From NCBI GenBank assembly GCA_014191975.1, contig BJHG01000003.1, positions 1-64,000 of the forward strand: a stretch of 64,000 nt of DNA, written 5' to 3'. This stretch comes from Methylococcaceae bacterium. GTDB lineage: Bacteria > Pseudomonadota > Gammaproteobacteria > Methylococcales > Methylomonadaceae. This document shows positions 1-8,095 of this stretch, in pieces (within the stretch, counting starts at the first letter, position 1; the number at the start of each line of letters is the position of its first letter). A program made the translations under genes and the position numbers. A model generated the notes under the pieces. That model was not told the DNA's origin. It searched no databases and was given only the letters and a program-made list of their open reading frames with translations.

Positions 1-46
1 CGCTAATCTGAAATCGGTCTTTGTCTGTAATTTGTTTATGTCCCAT
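1..46 (-). CDS. IS30-family transposase, N-terminal fragment (runs off window)
   Basis: Read on the minus strand from an ATG at 46, the first 15 codons give MGHKQITDKDRFQIS. This matches the usual start of IS30-family DDE transposases (a short basic start followed by the LT-x-E/D-x-R-x-QI helix that opens the HTH). An AGGA ribosome binding site lies about 5 bases upstream. Only the extreme N-terminus is inside the window, so neither the catalytic core nor the intactness of the element can be judged. The family call rests on 15 residues plus the terminal-repeat-like DNA outside it. Confidence 0.6.
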   Translation of the reverse strand, partial: MGHKQITDKDRFQIS

Positions 47-123
47 CAAATCCTACTTTTTATTCTATTTTTTTGATCACTTAGTTCTACCATTTTTCCG
101 CTGTTGCATTTCATATTTGAATT
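1..123 (-). mobile_element. End of an IS30-family insertion sequence
   Basis: This is the transposase start together with its upstream flank. The segment at about 100-123 (starting CTGTTGCATTTCATATTTG) resembles an IS30-type terminal repeat. It abuts the point where a toxin reading frame abruptly begins, so I place the element boundary near 120-124. The other end is outside the window, so the inverted repeat and target duplication could not be matched. The boundary is an inference. Confidence 0.45.
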
Positions 124-309
124 CAGCTTTTACAAAAACTCAAAGAAAACCCGTTTGATTCTTCATTAAAAATGCACAAATTGCACGGTGAATTAAGCGA
201 GTTTCACGCTTGCAGTTTGTCGCATGATTACCGAATTGCTTGTCTGTTTATAATTCAAAACGACATGATTTTTTTGGTTGATATTGGTAATCATGATGCG
301 GTTTATTGA
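121..309 (+). pseudogene. RelE/YafQ-type toxin, 5' end missing
   Basis: The frame ending at the TGA at 307-309 encodes a typical C-terminal half of a small RelE/ParE-superfamily toxin: LKENPFDSSLKMHKLHGEL, then HDYRIACLF, then LVDIGNHDAVY. Family members have about 90 residues; only about 62 remain. An in-frame TGA sits at 118-120 and no start codon with a ribosome binding site lies ahead of the conserved part. The frame opens exactly where IS30-like DNA ends, so the N-terminus was probably removed by the insertion. The catalytic C-terminus looks undamaged but there is no obvious way to translate it. Confidence 0.65.
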
Positions 310-368
310 AAACTGGGGGCGGTTTTTTTGTTGTGTTATGATTTTTATTTTAAACTTTTGGAGGATTT

Positions 369-629
369 ATGATTTCTGTTCAAGCCATTGAGGATGCAAT
401 TCAACAATTACCAGAAACTGATTTAGCAGAATTACAACGTTGGTTTTCAGAATTTTATGGCAATATTTGGGACAAAAAAATTGAGCGCGATGCTGATGAT
501 AGAAAATTGAATGCGTTAGCGGCTGAAGCGTTAGCCGAATATCACAGTGGTTTATCGTGCATTGGGTGTCCCCGTTCCAGAAGGTGTGGTTTTGGAAGCC
601 ATGCGGCTTACGATAGATTAACTAGCTAA
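369..629 (+). CDS. Antitoxin-like protein fused by deletion to the tail of its toxin
   Basis: Residues 1 to about 60 (MISVQAIEDAIQQLPETDL, then LQRWFSEF, WDKKIERD, ALAAEALAEYHSG) match a family of small antitoxins in which a stop normally follows the AEY-x-AG segment. Here the frame continues into 24 unrelated residues ending GSHAAYDRLTS. That ending, together with YRALGVPVPEGVV in the +1 frame of the same DNA (about 553-590), is the usual C-terminus of the toxin encoded next to this antitoxin. A deletion therefore joined the antitoxin to the last part of the toxin, with a frame slip inside the remnant. A good ribosome binding site (TTGGAGG) precedes the ATG. Any product would be an antitoxin with a foreign tail. 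Confidence 0.6.
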   Translation: MISVQAIEDAIQQLPETDLAELQRWFSEFYGNIWDKKIERDADDRKLNALAAEALAEYHSGLSCIGCPRSRRCGFGSHAAYDRLTS

Positions 630-665
630 AAAACGCCTTCGATGAAAACTGGAGGCGTTTTTTTT
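628..665. terminator. Rho-independent terminator, likely bidirectional
   Basis: AAAAAACGCC (628-637) pairs with GGCGTTTTTT (653-662), giving a stem of about 12 pairs including flanking bases. U runs are available on both strands. It lies between the stop of the antitoxin-like gene (629) and the stop of folP (674), so it can serve both converging units. Confidence 0.75.
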
Positions 666-673
666 GTGGTAAA

Positions 674-1489
674 TTATTCGCGTTTCTTAATTGCCCACGC
701 AACATCCAACGCTTGCTTGTTTTCTTTCACATCGTGAACCCGAAATAACTGCACACCAGCCATAACACCTAACGCGGTTGTCACAGCGGTTGCAGTAATT
801 AATTCTGCTGGTTCACTAACATCACAAATCATTCCCATAAAACGTTTTCGACTTGTTCCCAATAAAACGGGAAAGCCTAACGCGACAAAATCTGCCAAAT
901 GTGCGAGTAAATCTAAATTATCTTGTTTGCGTTTACCAAAACCAATGCCAATATCTAGCACGATATTTTCTTTTTTAACGCCAGCCTTTATCGCTTCATT
1001 TGTGCGTTGCATTAACGCTGACATAACGTCTTGCACGACATTTTCATAATAAGGATTTTCCTGCATTGTTTTGGGCGTTCCTTGCGCGTGCATTAACACA
1101 ATAGGCACATTTTTTTGAGCCGCTAACGTGAACATTTTTGGATCATTTTTTCCCGCCGAAACATCGTTAATGATATTTGCGCCAGCATTTAATGCCGCTT
1201 CCGCGACAAGGCTTGACGTTGTATCGATGCTAATTAACACGTCGCTGTGTTGTCGAATCGCTTTGATAATGGGTAAAACACGTTCAATTTGCTCGTCAGA
1301 GGAAACAGAATCCGAATTCGGGCGCGTCGATTCGCCACCAATATCAATAATCGTTGCACCGTCTAAAAGCATACTTTGTGCGTGTTCTAGCGCATTTTCA
1401 AGGTGATTAAATTTTCCACCGTCTGAAAAACTGTCAGGGGTTACATTTAGAATGCCAATGATGAGAGGTTTTTTGAGTTCTGAAAACAT
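674..1489 (-). CDS. folP: Dihydropteroate synthase
   Basis: FolP condenses 6-hydroxymethyl-dihydropterin pyrophosphate with p-aminobenzoate to make dihydropteroate in the cytoplasmic folate pathway. The family motif GILNVTPDSFSDGG lies close to the N-terminus, followed by DIGGESTRP, SIDTT, NDVSAGK, VLMHAQGTP, DIGIGFGKR and LLGTSRKRFMG, in the order of a complete TIM barrel. I chose the ATG at 1489 (271 residues); the longer frame needs a TTG at 1555 and adds residues the family lacks. The gene is divergent from the mtdB pair, so its pterin role sits beside the pterin-linked C1 enzymes. Its own substrate could in principle be a methanopterin precursor, but nothing in the sequence indicates that. 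Confidence 0.93.
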   Translation of the reverse strand: MFSELKKPLIIGILNVTPDSFSDGGKFNHLENALEHAQSMLLDGATIIDIGGESTRPNSDSVSSDEQIERVLPIIKAIRQHSDVLISIDTTSSLVAEAALNAGANIINDVSAGKNDPKMFTLAAQKNVPIVLMHAQGTPKTMQENPYYENVVQDVMSALMQRTNEAIKAGVKKENIVLDIGIGFGKRKQDNLDLLAHLADFVALGFPVLLGTSRKRFMGMICDVSEPAELITATAVTTALGVMAGVQLFRVHDVKENKQALDVAWAIKKRE

Positions 1490-1630
1490 AGTTTGAAATA
1501 CAAAGGGTCGGGGGAATAATTGGATAAAACTACGTTGAAAAATCAGTTTTGACAATCAGTTTTAATCACCTGTTTTTTCTCTTATACTTACGCACTTAAC
1601 TTAACAGCCTTATTTAACAAAGGAATTTTC

Positions 1631-2548
1631 ATGGAAAAGCCATTTATTTTACATATGCTCACCACCGCTAAAAATCTTAGTCCATTTGATGTCAACATGG
1701 CAGTTGACGCAGGTTGGGTTTCTGCTATTCCTTACACAAATATCGAAGCAAGTGAAGTACAAGGTTTGGTGCAAGACGTTATTTTTTCGCGTAGTGCTAA
1801 AAACTTAAAGCGCACCAGTATTTTCATTGGTGGACGTGATACCAAACAAGCAATGGATATGTTGAGAATCGCAAAACATGCCATGATTCCGCCGTTTCAA
1901 GTATCCATTTTTGCAGATCCAAGTGGCGCATTCACTACAGCAGCAGCGATGGTTGCAGCGGTTGAACATGAATTAAAACAAAAATTCAACACGACGCTAG
2001 AAGGCAAAAATATTTTAGCCTTGGCGGGAACCGGTCCTGTTGGTCAAGCAGCGGCCGTCATTGCAGCAAAAGCAGGCGCAAATGTTCGTATCATCGGTCG
2101 TCAATTAGACAAAGCACAGCACATCGCCGATGTATGTAACTGTGAATTTGGTGAAGGAAAAATAACAATTCTCGCAGGTGCGGATGTCGACAAAGCCGAA
2201 TATATTAAAACGACTGATGTTGTTTTTGCGACTGGTGCTGCTGGGATTGAATTATTAAGTGCTGAATTGATTGCGTCTGCACAACAATTAAAAGTTGCCG
2301 CTGACGTAAATGCTGTACCACCTGCGGGGATTGCAGGGATTGATGCTATGTCCAATGGCACGCCTATTACAGATTCAATCAGTGGTGCGGTTGGCATTGG
2401 TGCGTTAGCCATCGGAAACGTGAAATATCAAACACAAAACCTATTGTTAAAACAAATGATTAACTGTGAAAAACCCCTTTATTTGCATTTCGAACACGCT
2501 TTTGAAGTAGCACGTGAATATATTAAATCAACTCAAAAATCGTCTTAA
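1631..2548 (+). CDS. mtdB: Methylene-tetrahydromethanopterin dehydrogenase (MtdB)
   Basis: MtdB oxidises methylene-H4MPT to methenyl-H4MPT with NAD(P)+ in the cytoplasmic formaldehyde-oxidation pathway. The 305 residues show the MtdB landmarks: ILHML at the start, SPFDVNMAVDAG, QDVIFSRS, IFIGGRD, FADPSGAFTT, the nucleotide-binding GTGPVG at 133-138, DVNAVPPAGIAGID and ALAIGNVKYQTQ. After the second strand of the nucleotide fold the sequence reads IIGRQLDKAQ (154-163). The Arg there resembles MtdA and suggests NADP+ preference. A GGAA ribosome binding site precedes the ATG. The gene is followed after 12 bases by a paralogue, presumably in one operon. Confidence 0.9.
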   Translation: MEKPFILHMLTTAKNLSPFDVNMAVDAGWVSAIPYTNIEASEVQGLVQDVIFSRSAKNLKRTSIFIGGRDTKQAMDMLRIAKHAMIPPFQVSIFADPSGAFTTAAAMVAAVEHELKQKFNTTLEGKNILALAGTGPVGQAAAVIAAKAGANVRIIGRQLDKAQHIADVCNCEFGEGKITILAGADVDKAEYIKTTDVVFATGAAGIELLSAELIASAQQLKVAADVNAVPPAGIAGIDAMSNGTPITDSISGAVGIGALAIGNVKYQTQNLLLKQMINCEKPLYLHFEHAFEVAREYIKSTQKSS

Positions 2549-2560
2549 ATTGGGGATTTT

Positions 2561-3463
2561 ATGAAACGCAGTATTCTCCATATGCTAGACCCTATGCCAA
2601 ATAATAGTCCATTCGATATTAATATGGCGGTAGATGCAGGCTTCGATATTTTGATGCCCTATAACAATGTGAAATTAGAAGGCGTTCATGGTTTAACGCA
2701 AGATGCCATTTTTTCACGCAGTCCCGCAGGATTAAAACAGACTGGGCTATTTATTGGTGGACGACATTTAGGTTTGGCGATTGATATGTTCAATACCGCT
2801 AAACAAGCAATGATGGCACCGTTTGCAATTTCAGTCTTTGCAGATCCAAGTGGTGCATTTACAACATCGGCAGCACTAGTGGCGTGTGTTGAAAGAGAAT
2901 TACGAGAAAAACACGGTAAAGAATTAGCAGGGTGTAAAGCGGTTGTTTTTGGCGGCACAGGTCCTGTTGGGATTGCAACGGGGATTATTGCATCACTTGC
3001 AGGCGCCGATACGACTATTGTCGATCATTTATATTTAGACACGGCTGTTGATATCGCTACACTTTATAACCGTCGCTTTGGTTGTAATTTAAAAGCGGCA
3101 GTGGCGAGTTTCGATAGAGAAAAAATTGAGTTATTAAAAGATGTAGATGTGATATTTTGTACTGCAAAAGCGGGAATTCAAGTCTTAAATGCGACGATTT
3201 TACAAGAAGTTACACAGCTAAAAGTAGTGGGTGATGTCAATGCAGTACCCCCTGCAGGTGTTGAGGGTGTTGATCGGGGAGATTGTGGTGCACCGTTAAT
3301 TCATGCGACTCATTGTAATGCCCTAGCAGTGGGTGCGTTGGCAATTGGTGATGTAAAATACCAAGTTCAACACGCCATGCTGGCTTCAATGTTAGAAACC
3401 GAAAAACCTATTTTCTTAGATTTTCGTGATGCATTTATCAAAGCACAAGAAATTTTAAAATAA
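2561..3463 (+). CDS. MtdB paralogue (methylene-H4MPT dehydrogenase family)
   Basis: This is a second 300-residue member of the same family directly downstream, starting after a GGGGA ribosome binding site. It keeps SILHML, SPFDINMAVDAG, QDAIFSRS, LFIGGRH, FADPSGAFTT, the GTGPVG loop (132-137), DVNAVPPAGVEGVD and ALAIGDVKYQ. It differs at the cofactor-selecting turn, reading IVDHL (153-157) with Asp where the first copy has Gly-Arg; this would favour NAD+ over NADP+. The tail after VEGVD is also more divergent. Both copies look intact, so this is a maintained duplication rather than decay. The exact reaction (same substrate with another cofactor, or a related pterin) is not settled by sequence. 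Confidence 0.8.
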   Translation: MKRSILHMLDPMPNNSPFDINMAVDAGFDILMPYNNVKLEGVHGLTQDAIFSRSPAGLKQTGLFIGGRHLGLAIDMFNTAKQAMMAPFAISVFADPSGAFTTSAALVACVERELREKHGKELAGCKAVVFGGTGPVGIATGIIASLAGADTTIVDHLYLDTAVDIATLYNRRFGCNLKAAVASFDREKIELLKDVDVIFCTAKAGIQVLNATILQEVTQLKVVGDVNAVPPAGVEGVDRGDCGAPLIHATHCNALAVGALAIGDVKYQVQHAMLASMLETEKPIFLDFRDAFIKAQEILK

Positions 3464-3476
3464 GATTGGTTATTTG

Positions 3477-3503
3477 TCGGGTTACGTTAACAGCGTAATC
3501 CGA
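3477..3503. repeat. REP-like palindrome
   Basis: TCGGGTTACG and CGTAATCCGA form a 10-bp stem with one G-U type mismatch around a short AT-rich loop. GTCGGATTACG...CGTAATCCGAC palindromes are common dispersed REP-type elements in Gammaproteobacteria. It lies between two converging genes and may also act as a terminator, although the U tract is poor. Confidence 0.45.
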
Positions 3504-3511
3504 ATTTTGGG

Positions 3512-3943
3512 TTATTTCAAATCGACAATCTTTCCATTACTATCAAAAAAAACTGTCACATTTTGCTGGTCACGAAAATGATAAATGTGTTCTGTACTAA
3601 CATGATAAAATGCTGAAAGTTCATCATCTGTGACACATTTTCCTGCAGCGGGCAAAATTCGTTGGCAGCGAAGTTTTCGTAACAAAATCCACACAATCCA
3701 CACAGCGCCTAAAATAGCCAGCGTACCAACGTAAATTTCGAGTAAATCTAACAGGCTTTTATAACCGCCAAACCAACGCATTTCGTTAATGACGTTGTAA
3801 TCGCCTCGCAACCAATTAATAACGGTAATAATAGGATAAAGCAAATATCCCCACATCACCCAGCAAATCACAATGACCATAAAACCGTTCAGCCGTTTAG
3901 GCAAACTTTGTAAATTTGGTGCGTTAATGATGTACTGTTTCAT
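3512..3943 (-). CDS. pgaD: PgaD-like subunit of poly-N-acetylglucosamine synthase
   Basis: A 143-residue inner-membrane protein with two hydrophobic segments (about 20-40 and 70-90) and a cytoplasmic tail. That is the layout of PgaD, the small partner that with PgaC forms the c-di-GMP-responsive PNAG synthase. Its start overlaps the pgaC stop by 4 bases (ATGA), so the two are translationally coupled. Sequence identity in this family is low; the assignment leans on size, topology and position after pgaC. Confidence 0.8.
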   Translation of the reverse strand: MKQYIINAPNLQSLPKRLNGFMVIVICWVMWGYLLYPIITVINWLRGDYNVINEMRWFGGYKSLLDLLEIYVGTLAILGAVWIVWILLRKLRCQRILPAAGKCVTDDELSAFYHVSTEHIYHFRDQQNVTVFFDSNGKIVDLK

Positions 3944-5247
3944 TTGCGCAAGCCTCTATCAACAGTGACCCAAACGGCGCGTTGTCCACGTTTTTTTCTA
4001 ATAGCCCGAATTGCTCCAACAATCGTAGTACCAACATTCATTAACCAATAAACAATCGGATACCAAACCATCCAATAATAGTAACGTGCCACGCCGCCAG
4101 TTTGCGATTCATAGCGTGAATCAATTGCCAAACTCACGCCAAATTGCAACAAACACGTTACACTCAATAACATACTTGTCCAACTTGGACTCAAATCGTG
4201 CAACGATTCATTTGCAGTCGAAGTCAGAAATTCCATTGGTGCAAAAAGCAAATGACACAAAATCAAAAACGCCCATGTGACACTAATCAAACATTCCGCA
4301 TAAAGCAGCCACATTCCACGTGACGACCATCGAAATAAATCTCGAAAATATCGTAATAAAACTTCACTTCCACCTTGGGACCAACGTACGCGTTGTTTCC
4401 ATAAACCATTCAATGTTTCTGGCATTAAGACCCAACAAAGCGCGTTCGGTTCAAAACGAATCGTCCAACCTGCAAGTTGCAATTTCCAACTGATGTCAAT
4501 GTCTTCGGTAATCATGTCGTTGCTCCAATAACCAACATTGTGCAACGCGGATTTACGAAACGCCGCGATCACGCCTGAAATCGTAAATACTTTGCCATAA
4601 GAACGTTGTGCGCGTTTAATCATGCCGACAATTGCTGAAAATTCACCGACTTGAATTCGCCCAAGTAAAGTCGAACGATTGCGAATGCGTGGGTTTCCTG
4701 TCACAGCTCCGACATTTGGATTTTCAACAAAATGTCGTACCATCCATCCAACAGCATCTGGTGACAACAACGCATCCCCATCAATGCAAACCAAAATCTC
4801 ACTTTTAGCGAGCAATGCAGCTGTTCGCAAACCCATTGCTTTGCCTTGATTAATTGCTAAATTTACCACACGCAAATTTGCATATTGAGTGGTGAGTTCA
4901 TGCAAAATTTCGAGCGTACTATCTTTACTGCCATCGTTAATGGCGATAATTTCAAAATTTGGATAATCCTGTTTTTGTAAAATACCAATCGTTTCACGAA
5001 CGTTCTCACCTTCGTTGTAACAAGGAATTAAAATTGAGACGGCAGGTAAATTTTCAGTATTTGAAAAAGGGGACTTTGGTTGATGCCATTCATAACGCAA
5101 ACAAAAAATAATCGCGCCAAACATCCAAATATATGCCATAAAAAGCGGGTAATAATAAATGAATTCTTCAATAGATTTATCAATCGGCGACCACCACGCC
5201 ATAAAATCTTGCCAAGATTGAAAAATTTCAAAAAGGAAAAATGTCAT
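3940..5247 (-). CDS. pgaC: Poly-beta-1,6-N-acetyl-D-glucosamine synthase
   Basis: A processive family-2 glycosyltransferase of the inner membrane that polymerises UDP-GlcNAc into PNAG. After an N-terminal membrane segment (about 30-50) come VSILIPCYNEGENV, NDGSKDS, the DGDALL metal-binding motif, the acceptor-site EDIDISW and the QRVRW product-binding motif, then several C-terminal membrane helices. Length (435) is normal for PgaC. It starts 3 bases after pgaB and overlaps pgaD, so expression is coupled within mlaA-pgaB-pgaC-pgaD. Confidence 0.93.
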   Translation of the reverse strand: MTFFLFEIFQSWQDFMAWWSPIDKSIEEFIYYYPLFMAYIWMFGAIIFCLRYEWHQPKSPFSNTENLPAVSILIPCYNEGENVRETIGILQKQDYPNFEIIAINDGSKDSTLEILHELTTQYANLRVVNLAINQGKAMGLRTAALLAKSEILVCIDGDALLSPDAVGWMVRHFVENPNVGAVTGNPRIRNRSTLLGRIQVGEFSAIVGMIKRAQRSYGKVFTISGVIAAFRKSALHNVGYWSNDMITEDIDISWKLQLAGWTIRFEPNALCWVLMPETLNGLWKQRVRWSQGGSEVLLRYFRDLFRWSSRGMWLLYAECLISVTWAFLILCHLLFAPMEFLTSTANESLHDLSPSWTSMLLSVTCLLQFGVSLAIDSRYESQTGGVARYYYWMVWYPIVYWLMNVGTTIVGAIRAIRKKRGQRAVWVTVDRGLRK

Positions 5248-5250
5248 AGC

Positions 5251-7170
5251 TTATTGCAACTCTGGCAAAGAAAAATGTTGTTGTAAATCTTCTAATCGTG
5301 GCTGATTTACATAGACATTATCGGGATAATAACCAATGTGTTTTACACCCAATGATTTCAGTAAATTTAGCTGTTCAACAAACACATTGCTCGGAATTTT
5401 TTGTTGATTCTTCCAATTTACAGCTTGCAATTCAAACACCGTTTTTTTCAAACCTTCAGGTTCTTTCGTGATGGCTTTCACTAAATTGGTTAGCCATTGA
5501 TTGGGATTTTTAGCTCCTTCCATAAATGGCATCGCTTCAATTGCAACGTAATCGTAATGATTCAAAAAGGATTTAAAGGATTGCGCGTACCATTCTTCAC
5601 TGTAAGGTTCGAGCAATGGCATTGCGTAAAAATTACGCGCCGTTTGAATATAAGGACGATAAACACGCACGCGATTTGTTAATTCATCGGTAAACTGCCC
5701 CATCAATTCGGTTTTATGTTTTGCCCATTCCAAACGACTTTTACTGGTAGCACGCAATTTAGTCATATCGTCTGAAATTCCCCACGCTTGTTTTCCATAA
5801 GCTAACGCCGCTGGTGATGCATCTTCAAAATCCGACAAAATACCATCGTCATGAAAAAGTACGCCATCGAAATTACAATATTTTCCTAAATCTTCATAAA
5901 TTTCAGCCACAAATTGACGGGCTTGGGGGTTAAACGGTGAAAGACGTGTGTAAATATGGCTTGAAGTTTGTGCTTTGCCATCTTTCCATTCTTGAACATA
6001 CCACGATTTATCAATGTCATCGCTTTGATACGCCATAATTGGCAACCACGCATACACTTTCACAGCGGCTTTCTTTTTCAAAAGCCAAGCTACACGGTTA
6101 AATAAATCTCGACGAACTGGTAAATGACGATTTGGGAAATAGAGTTCGTCGGCATTTCCATCGCCGTCAGGATCGGCATAAGCCTGTAAATAAGCGGTAC
6201 TGATGTGCATATCTTTGATACGTTGAATTAACAAGCCGATGTTTTTTTCAGTTTGTTCAGGGTCTTTATCGAACAAATAATCTAAATCAATATGCGCGAC
6301 TCGCAAAGATTGTTGTGACCGCAAACCTGTGACAAGTTCGGCAAATTTCCCAACTTTAGGGTCATCAACCATAATTGAACGATGCAGTACATCTAAATCC
6401 GCAAGCGTATTAAAACCATCAACTAACCCCATTGTGATTTGAAAACCGGCTTCTTTTGCCGCTGCAATTGAAGTCGCGTTATATTCGCCGTAAGGCCAAA
6501 CCATCACACGTGGACGAATTCCCGCGTGTTGGAAAATAAACTCCGCACTTTTAAACATTTCGGTACGAATTCGAGTGAGATATTGTTCATCATTTTCATA
6601 AATCAACATTGGATCATCGTATAGGCGTGTAACCGTTGCGGCTTGGGTATTCCCTTGAGGGTTGGCTATAATACCATTGTGAAAACTATAAGTATGCGAC
6701 GCAATTTCAACCAACCCAGAATTTGCTACTTCACGAACTTGATCCCAATTCATAATCGGTTTACCAGAATCATTTGTAGCGTCATCAGCCATCCATTTTC
6801 CAACTAACGCAACCGAAGCAGAATAATGATATTTTTTTAACAACGGAAAAACATGGGTATAAAAACTCAAATAACCATCATCAAATGTTAATAAAACCGC
6901 TTTTTCGGGTAATGTAGATTTTCCTGCCGCAGCGTCTAAAACCGCTTGCACACTCACGACGCTGTAACCATTTTTTTTAAGCCAAGCGAATTGGTCTTCT
7001 AAAAAATGTTTATTAACTTCCATTCGGTCAAACGGAGCAACAATATCTTCTTCGTCAATAATATCGTGATAATTTAAAACTAAAAAATGCCCATCTTTGC
7101 TATGCGCAAATGTGCTGAAAATAAACAAAAAAAATAAAACAGCTAATTTAAAAGGGTGCAACATATTCAT
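5251..7170 (-). CDS. pgaB: PNAG N-deacetylase PgaB
   Basis: PgaB partly deacetylates PNAG in the periplasm so that it can be exported. A signal peptide covers about residues 1-24. The first half is a polysaccharide deacetylase domain with the metal-binding NYHDI (around 32), the catalytic TFDDGY (around 95) and WPYGEY. The second half (about 300-639) is the C-terminal glycoside-hydrolase-like domain, with LFHDDG in the position of its catalytic acid. Unlike the E. coli lipoprotein, I see no lipobox. The ATG overlaps the mlaA stop (ATGA, 7167-7170). The full two-domain length (639) matches active PgaB. Confidence 0.92.
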   Translation of the reverse strand: MNMLHPFKLAVLFFLFIFSTFAHSKDGHFLVLNYHDIIDEEDIVAPFDRMEVNKHFLEDQFAWLKKNGYSVVSVQAVLDAAAGKSTLPEKAVLLTFDDGYLSFYTHVFPLLKKYHYSASVALVGKWMADDATNDSGKPIMNWDQVREVANSGLVEIASHTYSFHNGIIANPQGNTQAATVTRLYDDPMLIYENDEQYLTRIRTEMFKSAEFIFQHAGIRPRVMVWPYGEYNATSIAAAKEAGFQITMGLVDGFNTLADLDVLHRSIMVDDPKVGKFAELVTGLRSQQSLRVAHIDLDYLFDKDPEQTEKNIGLLIQRIKDMHISTAYLQAYADPDGDGNADELYFPNRHLPVRRDLFNRVAWLLKKKAAVKVYAWLPIMAYQSDDIDKSWYVQEWKDGKAQTSSHIYTRLSPFNPQARQFVAEIYEDLGKYCNFDGVLFHDDGILSDFEDASPAALAYGKQAWGISDDMTKLRATSKSRLEWAKHKTELMGQFTDELTNRVRVYRPYIQTARNFYAMPLLEPYSEEWYAQSFKSFLNHYDYVAIEAMPFMEGAKNPNQWLTNLVKAITKEPEGLKKTVFELQAVNWKNQQKIPSNVFVEQLNLLKSLGVKHIGYYPDNVYVNQPRLEDLQQHFSLPELQ

Positions 7171-8048
7171 TTAGGTGCGCTCAATTCTAAGAAACGACGA
7201 GAATTATTTATGACAGGTGGTAAGCCCGTATTTTTTGGAGAAAACAGTTGGATATTTTGAATGGATGGTTTTTTAAGTGCCGGCGCAGAATAATTAGAAT
7301 CCTCATCAAGTAAATCAATATCGTCTTGGTTAGAAATATTTCCATCATGTAAAAGATATTCACGTCTTTGTTGATAAGCATTTTTGATGAAATTGTATTT
7401 GTCTGAAGCCGCTTCATTGATCATTTTTTCAGTGCCCATCAAAGTAGCTCGAGTATTAGTAACATCCAATGCATTAACTCCTCTACTTACTGCAGTTACT
7501 GCGACTCCGCCACCAAATAAAAATGTGTAACTGAATGGATTAAGCATTGCGTCACCTAGCATTCCTACCATTTCACGTGGTGAACTTGGACCAGCAAACG
7601 GTAGCATTAGAAAATTACCTGCTGGAACGCCCCAAAATCCTAGCGTTTGCCCAAAATCCTCGTTATGTTTTGGTAAATCCACCATCTGAGCCACATCGAC
7701 AACGCCTAATCCTCCGGCTGTCGTATTCACAATAAAACGACTTGCATCCATGCCACTTTGTGTCATTTTAAATTGCAATAAATCATTCACCGTTACGCCA
7801 ATATCATTAATATTGCTAAAAAAATTAGTGACACCTTTTTCAACAATATCTGGCGTTGCCCACATATAACCTTTCGCAATTGGCTTTAAAATCGCCTTAT
7901 CTAAATTTTCATTAAATGAATACATACCTCGATTAAAACTTTCAAAGGCATCTTTTTTAGGGGCGGGTGTTTCTTTGACTTGCTTTGCTGAACAAGCAGC
8001 GACGCTAAGAAATACAAAGCTTGTCGTGAAAATTTTCCATAAAGTCAT
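7167..8048 (-). CDS. mlaA: MlaA/VacJ-family outer-membrane lipoprotein
   Basis: MlaA is the outer-membrane component of the Mla system, which removes mislocalised phospholipids from the outer leaflet. A lipobox VAAC puts the lipidated Cys at residue 19. The family core follows: DAFESFNRGMYSFNENLDK, then LNDLL-like VTVNDLL, RFIVNTTAGGLGVVDVA, HNEDFGQTLGFWGVPAG and LPFAGPSSPRE. It is translationally coupled to pgaB and stands where pgaA (the PNAG porin) would be expected, which is unusual. Other mla genes are not in the window. A polar-lipid function, or a biofilm-related outer-membrane function, are both possible. Confidence 0.88.
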   Translation of the reverse strand: MTLWKIFTTSFVFLSVAACSAKQVKETPAPKKDAFESFNRGMYSFNENLDKAILKPIAKGYMWATPDIVEKGVTNFFSNINDIGVTVNDLLQFKMTQSGMDASRFIVNTTAGGLGVVDVAQMVDLPKHNEDFGQTLGFWGVPAGNFLMLPFAGPSSPREMVGMLGDAMLNPFSYTFLFGGGVAVTAVSRGVNALDVTNTRATLMGTEKMINEAASDKYNFIKNAYQQRREYLLHDGNISNQDDIDLLDEDSNYSAPALKKPSIQNIQLFSPKNTGLPPVINNSRRFLELSAPK

Positions 8049-8095
8049 AATTTTAGAGGGAGCAAGGGACGTTTTTCGTTATTGTGGCTATATTG

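Noticed and set aside
674-1555. Longer folP starting at a TTG (1555)
   Set aside because: The extra 22 residues are not family-like and the TTG lacks a ribosome binding site; the ATG at 1489 leaves a normal distance to GILNVTPDSF.
2101-2412. Open frame antisense to mtdB
   Set aside because: Ala/Pro/Ser-rich shadow of the mtdB frame with no ribosome binding site or family resemblance.
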